Notes: generated by a model not told the origin, from the letters alone. DNA of 64,000 nucleotides from an uncultured Pelagibacteraceae bacterium (GCA_902596325.1 CACJTN010000002.1:1-64000); one strand, 5' to 3'. Shown: positions 8,659 to 16,762, numbered from the stretch's first letter. A program made the numbers and translations.

Positions 8659-9188
8659 ATTTAGAAAAATACAAATGGAAAAGTAGAATATTGTTTGTTT
8701 CGACACCGAATTATAAGGAAAAAAAATATCTAAATTTAAAAAAAATCTATCAAGATAGGATTAAAGAATTTCACAAGAGACATATAAAATTAATTTGTAA
8801 AACAAATAAAAAAAGTAACTTTTCAATTAATCTTATAGGTTTTGATGGAAAATCAAAAAAAAAATTAGATAAACTAGATTATAAATTAGTCTTTAAGACT
8901 GTAGACAAAATGCCATTAAGTAGGAAAATTAAACCTTTAAATTTATCTTTATTTTCAGATTATAATCCCAAAACAACTACTCAAGGCCTAGGTTTTAAAA
9001 ATAAAGAAAAAGCCTTATACACAATCGATACTATAAAAAATAGATCAACAAAATATCAGGTAAACGTTATTGCAACTATGCTAGGAAGGGCAAAAAATCA
9101 CCCAAATAAAACTAGGGATATGAATGATGCTATAAAATTATTTAGTGAGTGGATGAAACAATATAAAAGAAAAAAAAATGCAATTTAA
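8655..9188 (+). CDS. DUF4174-like protein with an additional conserved-looking C-terminal helical domain
   Basis: A 177-residue cytosolic or unexported protein. Residues 1 to about 95 resemble DUF4174: an opening Leu-x-x-Tyr-x-Trp-x-x-R strand (LEKYKWKSRILFV), a middle INLIGFDGKSKKKL segment, and a closing VDKMPLSRK that corresponds to the family's I-D-x-M-P motif. Residues from about 113 to 175 are a separate basic, helical segment with QGLGFKNKEKA, MLGRAKNHPNKTRDMNDA and a terminal EWMKQYKRK, for which I know no function. The first codon overlaps the DUF2256 stop, and the last 11 bp overlap the next gene. It probably belongs to the photolyase-related operon. Confidence 0.72.
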   Translation: MNLEKYKWKSRILFVSTPNYKEKKYLNLKKIYQDRIKEFHKRHIKLICKTNKKSNFSINLIGFDGKSKKKLDKLDYKLVFKTVDKMPLSRKIKPLNLSLFSDYNPKTTTQGLGFKNKEKALYTIDTIKNRSTKYQVNVIATMLGRAKNHPNKTRDMNDAIKLFSEWMKQYKRKKNAI

Positions 9189-10620
9189 GGTAATTAAAAA
9201 TTTAAAAAAAATTATATTCTTATTCTTATTAATATTTCCAAATAAACTTAATGCTAGTTTTTTTGAAGATTTAACAAGTCAAATTGTCGAAAACCCAAAA
9301 AGACTTAGTTATGGAGTTTCTGTGACAGATGTAAATAAAGATGGAAACTTTGATTTTGTGGTCACTGGGTTTGGTTATCTTAACTTGGCATTATCTTATA
9401 AAGATGGAAAATTAATAAATATTGTTAATGAAAATATTTTTTCTGATGAATTTAGAAGAACTATTGGTGTTGCTGCATGTGATATTGATAAAGATGGATA
9501 CGAAGAAATTTATTTCCTTAACACAGACACCTACAGTGGTACGAAAAAATACTCAGATAGACTAATAGACTTTGATGGAAACAAATTTTTAGATTTATTT
9601 GAAGTTGAAAAAAATAAAAAGGATTTAAATTTGACAGCTGGAAGGTCAGTTGCTTGTGTAGATAGAAAAGGTGATGGAACATACGGCGTTTATGTTGCTA
9701 ACTATGGGGGACCAACTAGATTTTATGAATATAGTGACAACGTAATAGTTGATAAGTCAGTTCAATTAAATTTAGCAAAAGTAACAGGAGGTCGAGCAGT
9801 TGTAGCAGGTCATATTATTTCAAATAAAATGGATATTTTTGCTGCCAATGAGAGAGGTGCTAATTTTCTTTATAAAAATAATAATGGTAAATTTTTAGAC
9901 GTTGCATACGAGTATAGAGTAGAGGATGTTCTTCAAAATGGTAGAGGTACAGCTTTATCAGACATATATTATAGAGGGAGATTAGATATTTTGAACGGTA
10001 ACTGGGGAGGATTTCATAGAGCGTATGTATTAAAAGATAAAATTTTTGAGGATATTGCAAAACCAACATTTGATGTGCCAACAAGAATTAGAACGATTAT
10101 TTCAGCTGATTTAGATAATGATGGATATGATGAAGTTTTTATGAATAACATAGGTGAACCAAATAAACTTTTCAAAATATTGGATAATGGAGTTTTAGAA
10201 CAATTACCATTAGATATTGGTTTAGAACCAGATGGTTACGGAACTGGAGCCGCTGTAGCAGACATAGACAATGACGGTATATTGGAATTATTGGTTTCTC
10301 ATGGTGAAAGCAGAGATCAACCATTATCCCTTTATAAAGCAAAAGTGGACCCTAACCATAAATATCTTAGAGTAAAACCTTTGAATAAATATGGAGCACC
10401 AGCAAGGGGCGCAACTGTAACTCTTATTTCGAATTTAAGAAAACATTCCAAAACGATTGATGCTGGATCTGGATATTTGTGTCAGATGGAACCAGTTGCT
10501 CATTATGGAATTAGAAAAAATGAAAAAAATATTAGAATTCAAATTAAATGGACAAACGGAAAAACTAAAACAATTTCAGTTAAAGATTTAAACCAAACAA
10601 TTACTTTAAGACAAAAGTAA
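9178..10620 (+). CDS. Exported FG-GAP/VCBS repeat protein with C-terminal ASPIC/UnbV domain
   Basis: A 480-residue secreted protein resembling CRTAC1-type proteins. A signal peptide covers residues 1-26 (ending LNAS). At least four calcium-binding DxDxDG-type loops of FG-GAP repeats are visible: DVNKDGNFD, DIDKDGYEE, DLDNDGYDE and DIDNDGILE, implying a beta-propeller. The C-terminal region (about 400-480) has the ASPIC/UnbV pattern: an R-G-A-T-V-T strand, a GSGYLCQMEP segment and a final IKWTNGKT strand. Likely extracellular or outer surface, with adhesion or polymer binding possible; the ligand is unknown. It ends abutting the convergent fasciclin gene with zero spacing. Confidence 0.87.
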   Translation: MQFKVIKNLKKIIFLFLLIFPNKLNASFFEDLTSQIVENPKRLSYGVSVTDVNKDGNFDFVVTGFGYLNLALSYKDGKLINIVNENIFSDEFRRTIGVAACDIDKDGYEEIYFLNTDTYSGTKKYSDRLIDFDGNKFLDLFEVEKNKKDLNLTAGRSVACVDRKGDGTYGVYVANYGGPTRFYEYSDNVIVDKSVQLNLAKVTGGRAVVAGHIISNKMDIFAANERGANFLYKNNNGKFLDVAYEYRVEDVLQNGRGTALSDIYYRGRLDILNGNWGGFHRAYVLKDKIFEDIAKPTFDVPTRIRTIISADLDNDGYDEVFMNNIGEPNKLFKILDNGVLEQLPLDIGLEPDGYGTGAAVADIDNDGILELLVSHGESRDQPLSLYKAKVDPNHKYLRVKPLNKYGAPARGATVTLISNLRKHSKTIDAGSGYLCQMEPVAHYGIRKNEKNIRIQIKWTNGKTKTISVKDLNQTITLRQK

Positions 10621-11094
10621 TTATTTTAAAGGTTGAAGAACTCTATTTATATAATGTATTACACCGTTTGAAACTTCGACATCAGCTGTTACAACTTCTG
10701 CCTCATTAATATAAACTATACCATTTACTTTTTTAATCGTAATTTCTTCACCGTTAATAGCCTTAAGTTTAACTTCACCATCTATTTCGGAGGAAGTAAT
10801 TTTTTTTGAAAAAACGTGTCGACCTAATATATTTACTAACTTATCTTTATTTTCTTCTCTTAATAGACCGTAATATGTTTTCGCACTTATCGCAGCAAAC
10901 GCATCATCTAATGGTGCAAACACAGTGAAAGGTCCAGCCCCTTTTAGATTTTCATTTAAACCAGATTTAGCAAGAGTTTCATTTAATTTATTAAACTTAC
11001 CTGCTTCATTAAGCTTTTCAATTACATTTCCAAATGTAATAGATGGGACAAACGTCATAATTATTACGCTTAAGATTAGATTGAATTTATTCAT
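10621..11094 (-). CDS. Secreted fasciclin (FAS1) domain protein
   Basis: A 157-residue exported protein consisting of a signal peptide (1-22, ending TFG) and one FAS1 domain. The two FAS1 conserved boxes are visible: the H1 region AGPFTVFAPLDDAFAAI and the H2 region NGVIHYINRVLQP. FAS1 domains mediate adhesion or protein and polysaccharide contacts. It is convergent with the FG-GAP protein with no intergenic base, so termination must occur inside one of the genes or be Rho-dependent. Upstream is a 104-bp gap shared with the divergent small ORF at 11199. Confidence 0.93.
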   Translation of the reverse strand: MNKFNLILSVIIMTFVPSITFGNVIEKLNEAGKFNKLNETLAKSGLNENLKGAGPFTVFAPLDDAFAAISAKTYYGLLREENKDKLVNILGRHVFSKKITSSEIDGEVKLKAINGEEITIKKVNGIVYINEAEVVTADVEVSNGVIHYINRVLQPLK

Positions 11095-11198
11095 GGACTT
11101 TAAATAACAATAAATTAATAATTTAAAAGCCTATTTAACTGCGACAAAAGTTAGAATAAAATTACTACAAAATATCAATATTTCATGTATTAGACCTT

Positions 11199-11342
11199 AT
11201 GACTTTTTGTTCTGTATCACTTATTGCATTATTTATCGCTGCACTAGGTATTTTTATTTTTAGAAAACCCTCAAAAGCAGAGTTAAATAAGTTCGAAAAA
11301 GAGGACCAAGAAAGATTTAACTGGTCAAAAATGGGTTTTTAA
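11199..11342 (+). CDS. Small single-pass membrane protein (47 aa), unrecognised
   Basis: A 47-residue open frame starting at the ATG at 11199. Residues 5-21 form one transmembrane helix (SVSLIALFIAALGIFIF), followed by an RKPS stop-transfer and a charged cytosolic tail rich in Lys/Glu ending NWSKMGF. The composition (TM helix, then basic residues, then an amphipathic tail) is that of a genuine small protein rather than random AT-rich sequence. No Shine-Dalgarno sequence is evident. The stop codon lies in the centre of a perfect 20-bp palindrome. I do not recognise a family. Confidence 0.55.
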   Translation: MTFCSVSLIALFIAALGIFIFRKPSKAELNKFEKEDQERFNWSKMGF

Positions 11343-11350
11343 AAACCCAT
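11331..11350. terminator. Perfect 20-bp palindrome over the stop of the 47-aa ORF
   Basis: The ten bases atgggttttt are followed immediately by their exact reverse complement. As RNA this could fold with a UUUUAAAA apex; there is no downstream T-tract, so it is not a classical intrinsic terminator. It may be an RNA 3'-end or stability element, or a binding site for a dimeric protein upstream of the next gene (start 11361). Confidence 0.4.
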
Positions 11351-11360
11351 ATTATATCAA

Positions 11361-12062
11361 ATGAAACTCTTGTTAAATTTTTTAAAATTGATTCCAATTT
11401 TTTTATTAACTTTAACTTTTTCAAACATTTCTATATCTGCTGAAAAAAATTATTATAAAGATTTAGTTACAGATTGGTCTAGGATCTTTCCAGACAATAA
11501 TAGAAACGCTGCAGGTCCAAAATTTTTTAAGTATATAATTGATAAAGATATTACTTATAATGATTTTGTTGAATACAACAAACTATACTGTGCTGTATCT
11601 GGATCACTAATTGATCCTAATAGCACCGCTGAGTTTGTAAATATAAGTGAGGAAAAAACCGGAAAACAAATTTGTGGAAATTATTATAGATGTTGTGTTC
11701 CCTGTTCATGTGATTTGATGAAATATACGACGGTTCAAAAAATGAAGCATAAGTTTAAAGATGGATTAAAAGAATTTTATGTTCTTACAATTAATAATCC
11801 TTGTACAAAAAAAGATTTTCCTGAAAGGGTAACAAAAAAATATTTCTGTGATGGTAGTAATATTTCAAAAGATCAAGTTTATAATCTAGATGGACGAATG
11901 GTCATTGGTTTGTTTCATAATACAAAACCATGTAATGATAATGACATAAAAATTGTGAAAGCTCATCCTGTCACTGGAGAATACTGTGATATCAGAAACA
12001 ATACTCCTTTAGAAAAATTACAAGCTGGAATGGGAGATATATTTATAAAACTTGCTAGGTAA
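11361..12062 (+). CDS. Cysteine-rich exported protein, unrecognised
   Basis: A 233-residue protein with a clear signal peptide (about residues 1-27, ending ISISA). The mature part contains ten cysteines, including a dense cluster C-x5-CC-x2-C-x-C (CGNYYRCCVPCSC, with KQIC starting it) and later single cysteines in NNPC, KYFC, TKPC and GEYC. This suggests disulfide bonds or a metal/cofactor site in the periplasm. No known catalytic motif is apparent. The 3' end overlaps the convergent FAD-protein gene by 8 bp. I do not recognise the family. Confidence 0.75.
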   Translation: MKLLLNFLKLIPIFLLTLTFSNISISAEKNYYKDLVTDWSRIFPDNNRNAAGPKFFKYIIDKDITYNDFVEYNKLYCAVSGSLIDPNSTAEFVNISEEKTGKQICGNYYRCCVPCSCDLMKYTTVQKMKHKFKDGLKEFYVLTINNPCTKKDFPERVTKKYFCDGSNISKDQVYNLDGRMVIGLFHNTKPCNDNDIKIVKAHPVTGEYCDIRNNTPLEKLQAGMGDIFIKLAR

Positions 12063-13197
12063 ACTTAGCAATTATCTTAGGTATATAAGTTTTAAAATTA
12101 AAAAAACCTTTATTACAAAATTGCCAAGAAAATTGATCTAATTTTCTATAAATAAATTTATAATTACTTAAGTTAGACATAACAAAATCCAAATTTTCTC
12201 CAACACATGGATAAAGAATATAAAAATCGCTTTTAATTTCTTTTAATTTATCAACTGAAACAATTTCGCAATTAATTGACAAACTCTCAATTCTTTCAAG
12301 TTGGTCATTAATTAATTCAGATTTAAATTTTATAACATTATCACTTAGTTTGACTTGTCTAAATTCATTTGAGTTAACTACTAAAATTATTTTATTAAAT
12401 TTAAATTCTTTTAAATTTGAAATTTCAAATGACAAACTATTTTCAAAAATAATAAGAGTTTTATCTTCATTTATTGTTGGATTAATAAAATCATTCTTAA
12501 TAATTGAATAAGTTTTATCGGCCATTTTGGGAGGTGCATTTTCATTTAATTTTATATTTTGAAACCTATTATTAGTAAATTTTTTTATGTTCCATTCTGA
12601 TGCTAAGTAATGTTTACCTTGTGTTTGAATACCAGCAACCCATCTCCAACCCAATGTGTTTGAAGCTGCATCTCCATCATAAAGATGCTTTAAAAAAAAT
12701 TCTGCTCCTAATTGCCAAGGTAAATCAAGTGTGAAAATCCATATACTAGCAAACCACATTCTCGTATGATTGTGTAAGTAATTGTGTGTTTTCAATTCTT
12801 TAACCCACTCATCAAAACATTCAATATTAGTTTTTCCTTCTATAGCTCTTAGGTAATTGATATTCTCTTTATATTTTTCTCTTATGCTGTTTAAGCTAAT
12901 TATATAATCACTCCAAACGGAGGGTCTCAACTCTAACCATCCTTTCCAATAAGTTCTCCAAAGTACTTCTTGAATAAATTTTTCATTTTTATTAAAGGAA
13001 TATTTTGCTAGTGATTTTTTAATAATTTCAACTTCGTTTAGAACCCCATGAGTTATATATGGGGACAGACAAGAAACATTACTACGTTTATCAGGTCCAA
13101 AATCAAAATTCCTCAATTTTGAATAGTCTGATAAGTTTCTTTCAACAAATCTATCTAAATTTTCAATGGCTTTCGCCCTAGTTGTCTCAAAATTCAT
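12055..13197 (-). CDS. Photolyase/cryptochrome-like FAD-binding protein without an N-terminal antenna domain
   Basis: A 380-residue flavoprotein. Residues 1-211 are clearly the photolyase FAD-binding helical domain: CLSPYITHG, the NHTRMWFASIW helix, then YDGDAASNTLGWRWVAGIQTQG (the DGDxxxNxxGWxW FAD-pocket hallmark) and ASEWNIKKF in place of the usual F-N-P. The N-terminal alpha/beta antenna domain of ordinary photolyases is missing. Instead residues of about 245-380 form a new C-terminal region with alternating hydrophobic strands and helices (KTLIIFEN, NKIILVVN, DFYILYP). Function is inferred as a light-dependent or redox flavoprotein; DNA repair is unproven. It is the last gene of the tas-ialB-argG operon, 6 bp after argG. 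Confidence 0.8.
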   Translation of the reverse strand: MNFETTRAKAIENLDRFVERNLSDYSKLRNFDFGPDKRSNVSCLSPYITHGVLNEVEIIKKSLAKYSFNKNEKFIQEVLWRTYWKGWLELRPSVWSDYIISLNSIREKYKENINYLRAIEGKTNIECFDEWVKELKTHNYLHNHTRMWFASIWIFTLDLPWQLGAEFFLKHLYDGDAASNTLGWRWVAGIQTQGKHYLASEWNIKKFTNNRFQNIKLNENAPPKMADKTYSIIKNDFINPTINEDKTLIIFENSLSFEISNLKEFKFNKIILVVNSNEFRQVKLSDNVIKFKSELINDQLERIESLSINCEIVSVDKLKEIKSDFYILYPCVGENLDFVMSNLSNYKFIYRKLDQFSWQFCNKGFFNFKTYIPKIIAKFT

Positions 13198-13203
13198 AAT
13201 TAT

Positions 13204-14388
13204 TTATTTTAGCTTTTTTTTGTTAAAATTAATAAATCTCTCAACGTTTGATTTATTAAATGTTTTATTTTCCTCAAACGAAACTTTTTTCATCGAATAA
13301 GCTTTGCTTTTGGTTTGTCTTGAGTGAATTGTTATATTTCCTTTATAGAGTTTTAATTTTACTGAACCGTTCACTTTATTTCTTTTATCATCAATAACTC
13401 TTTGTAACTTAAATCTTTCTTTTGAAAACCAATATCCATTATAAATTAATTCTGCATATCTTGGCATAACCTCATCTTTTTTATGCATAGTCTTTTTATC
13501 AAGAGTGACGGTCTCTATTGCTCTATGAGCATGAAGTAATAATGTTCCTCCAGGAGTTTCATAAACGCCTCTAGACTTTATTCCTATAAATCTATTTTCA
13601 ACTAGATCAACTCTTCCAATTCCATTTTTACCAGCTAACTGATTAAGTTTTTCTAAAAGTTTAGCAGGAGAAGTTTTTTTTCCATTAATTCCATAAGGAT
13701 CTCCATTTTTAAAATTGATGGTCACAAAACTTGGCTTATTTGGAGCTTTCTCTGGAGATATTGTTCTTTGATATATAAACTCTGGGGCAAAGCTTTTTGG
13801 ATTTTCTAATGCCTTTCCCTCTGTAGAGGTATGAAATAAATTATCGTCAACAGAAAAGGGTGGTGCACCTTTCTTATCTTTAGGGATAGGTATTTTGTTT
13901 TTTTTTGCGTACTTAATCAAATCAGATCTTGAATTCATTGTCCAAATACGCCAAGGGGCAATCACCTTCATTTTTGGCGCAAAATAATAATAACCTAGCT
14001 CAAATCTTACCTGATCATTTCCTTTTCCCGTTGAGCCATGTGATACGGCAAATGCTTTAAATTTCTTTGCAATTCTGACTTGATCTTTAGCAATTAAAGG
14101 TCTTGCAATAGATGTGCCAAGTAAATATGTGCCTTCATACAAAGCATGACCTCTGATCATTGGATAAACGTAGTCCTTTACAAAAACATCCTTTAAATCA
14201 TTAATTATAATATTTTTTACACCAAGTTTTTTTGCATTATTGATAATTTTTTTTTTATCCATTTCCTGACCCACATCAGCTGTGTATGCTATGACTTCTG
14301 CATCGTAATTTTCCTGAAGCCATTTAAGTATAATGGAGGTATCTAGTCCACCAGAGTAGGCTAAAACAATTTTTTTTTTTGATTTCAT
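13204..14388 (-). CDS. argG: Argininosuccinate synthase
   Basis: Cytosolic enzyme of arginine biosynthesis joining citrulline and aspartate at the cost of ATP to AMP. The 394-residue length is typical. The PP-loop AYSGGLDTS is at residues 10-18, the citrulline/aspartate-binding HGSTGKGNDQVRFE is near residue 115, and the C-terminal segment has MPRYAELIYNGYWFS. It lies 7 bp downstream of the IalB-like gene and 6 bp upstream of the FAD-protein gene on the minus strand, an unusual company for argG; dense packing may simply reflect genome streamlining. Confidence 0.98.
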   Translation of the reverse strand: MKSKKKIVLAYSGGLDTSIILKWLQENYDAEVIAYTADVGQEMDKKKIINNAKKLGVKNIIINDLKDVFVKDYVYPMIRGHALYEGTYLLGTSIARPLIAKDQVRIAKKFKAFAVSHGSTGKGNDQVRFELGYYYFAPKMKVIAPWRIWTMNSRSDLIKYAKKNKIPIPKDKKGAPPFSVDDNLFHTSTEGKALENPKSFAPEFIYQRTISPEKAPNKPSFVTINFKNGDPYGINGKKTSPAKLLEKLNQLAGKNGIGRVDLVENRFIGIKSRGVYETPGGTLLLHAHRAIETVTLDKKTMHKKDEVMPRYAELIYNGYWFSKERFKLQRVIDDKRNKVNGSVKLKLYKGNITIHSRQTKSKAYSMKKVSFEENKTFNKSNVERFINFNKKKLK

Positions 14389-14395
14389 TCAAAAA

Positions 14396-14908
14396 TTATG
14401 TGCAACTTTTTTTTGCAGCACCATAAGCTTTTGTAAAACCCATTAAAGAATAATGGTCAATAGTTTGCGATCCTTCTTTATTATAACCCGTAACCATAAT
14501 TCTTGATGCTTTTTTCATAGTTTTAATAATTTTTCTCTCGATTTTATTATCAGCAATCCAAGCAAAACCCTCCTGTTTGATATCAAATTTATAGTTAGTC
14601 TTTCCTGATTTTGCAGAAACTGTATTTTGATTGTTATAATTGTAGCCAGATGTTGTGCTTACTTCGTCAACTATTTTTTCATTAGGTCTAAAACTTACAA
14701 AAAGTCTTGCTTCTCTCTCAACTTTTTTTGGAGATTGCAAGACAGGCTTAGATTGTGCAAAACAAACTTTTTCAACCCCATTCAGGTATACAACTGCCTC
14801 CCAATCTTTATATTTACCGACCTTCTTAATTTCTTCTGCATTAACTAAACTAGAGCATATAAAGAAAGATAAAAATAATTTTATTATAAGTTTTTTAATT
14901 AAGGACAT
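14396..14908 (-). CDS. Invasion-associated locus B (IalB) family exported protein
   Basis: A 170-residue secreted protein. A signal peptide covers residues 1-24 (ending VNA), followed by the IalB-type opening KKVGKYKDWEAVVY with a Cys in KVCFAQSKP, a central ARLFVSFRP strand, and a closing YSLMGFTKAYGAAKKSC with a terminal Cys likely disulfide-bonded to the first. IalB proteins are common in non-pathogenic alphaproteobacteria, where their role is unclear. The start overlaps the end of the tas gene by 10 bp. Confidence 0.85.
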   Translation of the reverse strand: MSLIKKLIIKLFLSFFICSSLVNAEEIKKVGKYKDWEAVVYLNGVEKVCFAQSKPVLQSPKKVEREARLFVSFRPNEKIVDEVSTTSGYNYNNQNTVSAKSGKTNYKFDIKQEGFAWIADNKIERKIIKTMKKASRIMVTGYNKEGSQTIDHYSLMGFTKAYGAAKKSCT

Positions 14909-15933
14909 GGATTGGGATATTTTCTTTGAATTGAGTTAATTTCATTTATTACATCTTTATGTAAATTTACTTTTACACTTTCTATATTTGTTTTCAACTG
15001 ATCCATAGTAGTTGCACCAATTATTACACTTGTCATAAAGTCTTGAATCTCGCAAAATTTAATAGACATTTGACTCATATCTAAATTATATTTTTTACTA
15101 ATTTGATAATATTCCTCTACTGCGTTCTCAGATTGTGGTTTTCTATATCTTCCCCAAAATTCATAGTCCCTCTCAATTCTTGAACCTTTAGGCATCGCAC
15201 CATTTCTATACTTACCACTTAAATAACCACTTGCTAAAGGAGAATAAGATAAACAACCAATTTGTTCTCTAATCGATACCTCAGCAAGCCCGACCTCATA
15301 GGATCTATTAAGTAAACTATAAGGATTTTGAATAGACATCATTCGTGGTAAATTTTTATCCTTTGATAAGTGAATATAATTCATCACTCCCCAAGGTGTC
15401 TCATTAGATAAACCGACATATCTAATTTTTCCCTCATCAATATATTTTTGCAAATGATTTAGCACATCTTCAAATTGACTCCATTCACTTTCTTTATGTA
15501 TGTACCCAAGTTTTCCAAAATTATTCACGTTCCTTTCAGGCCAATGTAATTGATATAAATCTATATATTCTGTTTTTAATCTTTTAAGACTATTATTAAG
15601 AGCACTTTCAAGATTTTTTCCAACAAAACTATTTTCGCCATTTCTTAGATAATCTCTCGAAGGTCCAGCAACTTTTGTTGCAAGCACAACTTCATTTCTT
15701 TTTTTTGATTTAGAAAACCAACTACCTATAATTTCCTCTGTTAATCCATAGGTATTTTTTTTTGGTGGTACGGAATAAAGCTCTGCAGTATCCCAAAAAT
15801 TAACACCTTTTTCTAAGGCATAATTCATTTGTTGAAAAGCATCTTCTTGGCTATTTTGCTCTCCCCAGGTCATTGTACCGAGACAAATTGTGCTAACATT
15901 TAGTTCAGTATTTCCTAATTTTTTGTAATTCAT
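14899..15933 (-). CDS. tas: Aldo/keto reductase, Tas-like
   Basis: A 344-residue NADP(H)-dependent TIM-barrel oxidoreductase. AKR hallmarks: LGTMTWGEQNS near the N-terminus, DTAELY (catalytic Asp and Tyr), the catalytic Lys in ATKVAGPSRD, and the His in LYQLHWPER. The SVPP element after the Tyr and the FGKLGY loop are specific to the Tas branch. The physiological substrate is unknown. It is the first gene of the minus-strand set tas, ialB-like, argG, FAD protein, with 70 bp to the divergent BI-1 gene. Confidence 0.93.
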   Translation of the reverse strand: MNYKKLGNTELNVSTICLGTMTWGEQNSQEDAFQQMNYALEKGVNFWDTAELYSVPPKKNTYGLTEEIIGSWFSKSKKRNEVVLATKVAGPSRDYLRNGENSFVGKNLESALNNSLKRLKTEYIDLYQLHWPERNVNNFGKLGYIHKESEWSQFEDVLNHLQKYIDEGKIRYVGLSNETPWGVMNYIHLSKDKNLPRMMSIQNPYSLLNRSYEVGLAEVSIREQIGCLSYSPLASGYLSGKYRNGAMPKGSRIERDYEFWGRYRKPQSENAVEEYYQISKKYNLDMSQMSIKFCEIQDFMTSVIIGATTMDQLKTNIESVKVNLHKDVINEINSIQRKYPNPCP

Positions 15934-15968
15934 AATTTTTTAATTAGCATTTGTTAGTGTTTGTCTGC

Positions 15969-15997
15969 TTGAAAATATATTAAAATATTACTATATA
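15969..15997 (+). promoter_or_regulatory. Possible sigma-70 promoter giving a leaderless BI-1 transcript
   Basis: TTGAAA at 15969-15974, a 17-nt spacer, and TATATA at 15992-15997. The predicted transcription start, 6-7 nt later, coincides with the ATG at 16004, which would make the mRNA leaderless. In DNA this AT-rich such matches occur by chance, so this is tentative. Confidence 0.3.
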
Positions 15998-16003
15998 TAT
16001 TTC

Positions 16004-16762
16004 ATGGAATTTAACAGAGATAATATTTTAAATAAAACAACAACTGCAAAAAAAGCCGTTGTGATGGACGAAGGCTTAAGAGCCTACATGCTTAAGGTCT
16101 ATAATTATATGTCGACAGGAGTTTTGTTAACAGGAATAGTTGCGCTATTAACATTTAAAATGTCAGTAGTGACTAGTACTGATGGTTCAATAGTTGGTCT
16201 TACAGAAATAGGTAACGCTATATACCTATCGGGTCTTAAATGGATTATAATGTTGGCGCCATTAGGTATTGTACTTTATATGAGCTTTGGGATGAATAAA
16301 ATGAGTGCATCAAAAGCTCAAACAACTTTCTGGGTGTTTGCCGGCTTAATGGGTTTATCTCTTTCCTCGATATTACTTGTTTACACAGGATTAAGTGTAA
16401 CTAGAGTATTCTTTATCACTTCCGCAACTTTTGGAGCAATGAGTATTTATGGTTATACAACTAAAAGAGATTTAACAAAATTTGGATCTTTCTTAATGAT
16501 GGGTTTGATAGGGATTATAATTGCATCATTAGTGAATATTTTTCTAAAATCCTCAATGATGTATTTTGTTATCTCAATTTTAGGTGTTTTAATTTTTGTT
16601 GGCTTAACTGCTTATGATACACAAAAAATCAAAAACATGTATGCAGCATCAGATAGTGGTGAGTTGATGGGTAAGAAAGCAATAATGGGTGCTTTAACAT
16701 TATACTTGGATTTTATAAACCTCTTTATAATGTTACTAAGATTGTTCGGTCAAAGAAGATAA
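16004..16762 (+). CDS. Bax inhibitor-1 / YccA family membrane protein
   Basis: A 252-residue polytopic inner-membrane protein with about seven hydrophobic segments. BI-1 family features are RAYMLKVYNYMSTGV at the start, ATFGAMSIYGYTTKRDL in the middle, and VGLTAYDTQKIKNMY with the conserved Asp (the pore/calcium-leak motif) before the final helices. Bacterial relatives YccA/YbhL interact with FtsH or act as pH-sensitive calcium channels. It ends on AGA-TAA, which is part of a 12-bp palindrome that also contains the stop of the convergent DUF2794 gene. No Shine-Dalgarno sequence precedes the start. Confidence 0.93.
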   Translation: MEFNRDNILNKTTTAKKAVVMDEGLRAYMLKVYNYMSTGVLLTGIVALLTFKMSVVTSTDGSIVGLTEIGNAIYLSGLKWIIMLAPLGIVLYMSFGMNKMSASKAQTTFWVFAGLMGLSLSSILLVYTGLSVTRVFFITSATFGAMSIYGYTTKRDLTKFGSFLMMGLIGIIIASLVNIFLKSSMMYFVISILGVLIFVGLTAYDTQKIKNMYAASDSGELMGKKAIMGALTLYLDFINLFIMLLRLFGQRR

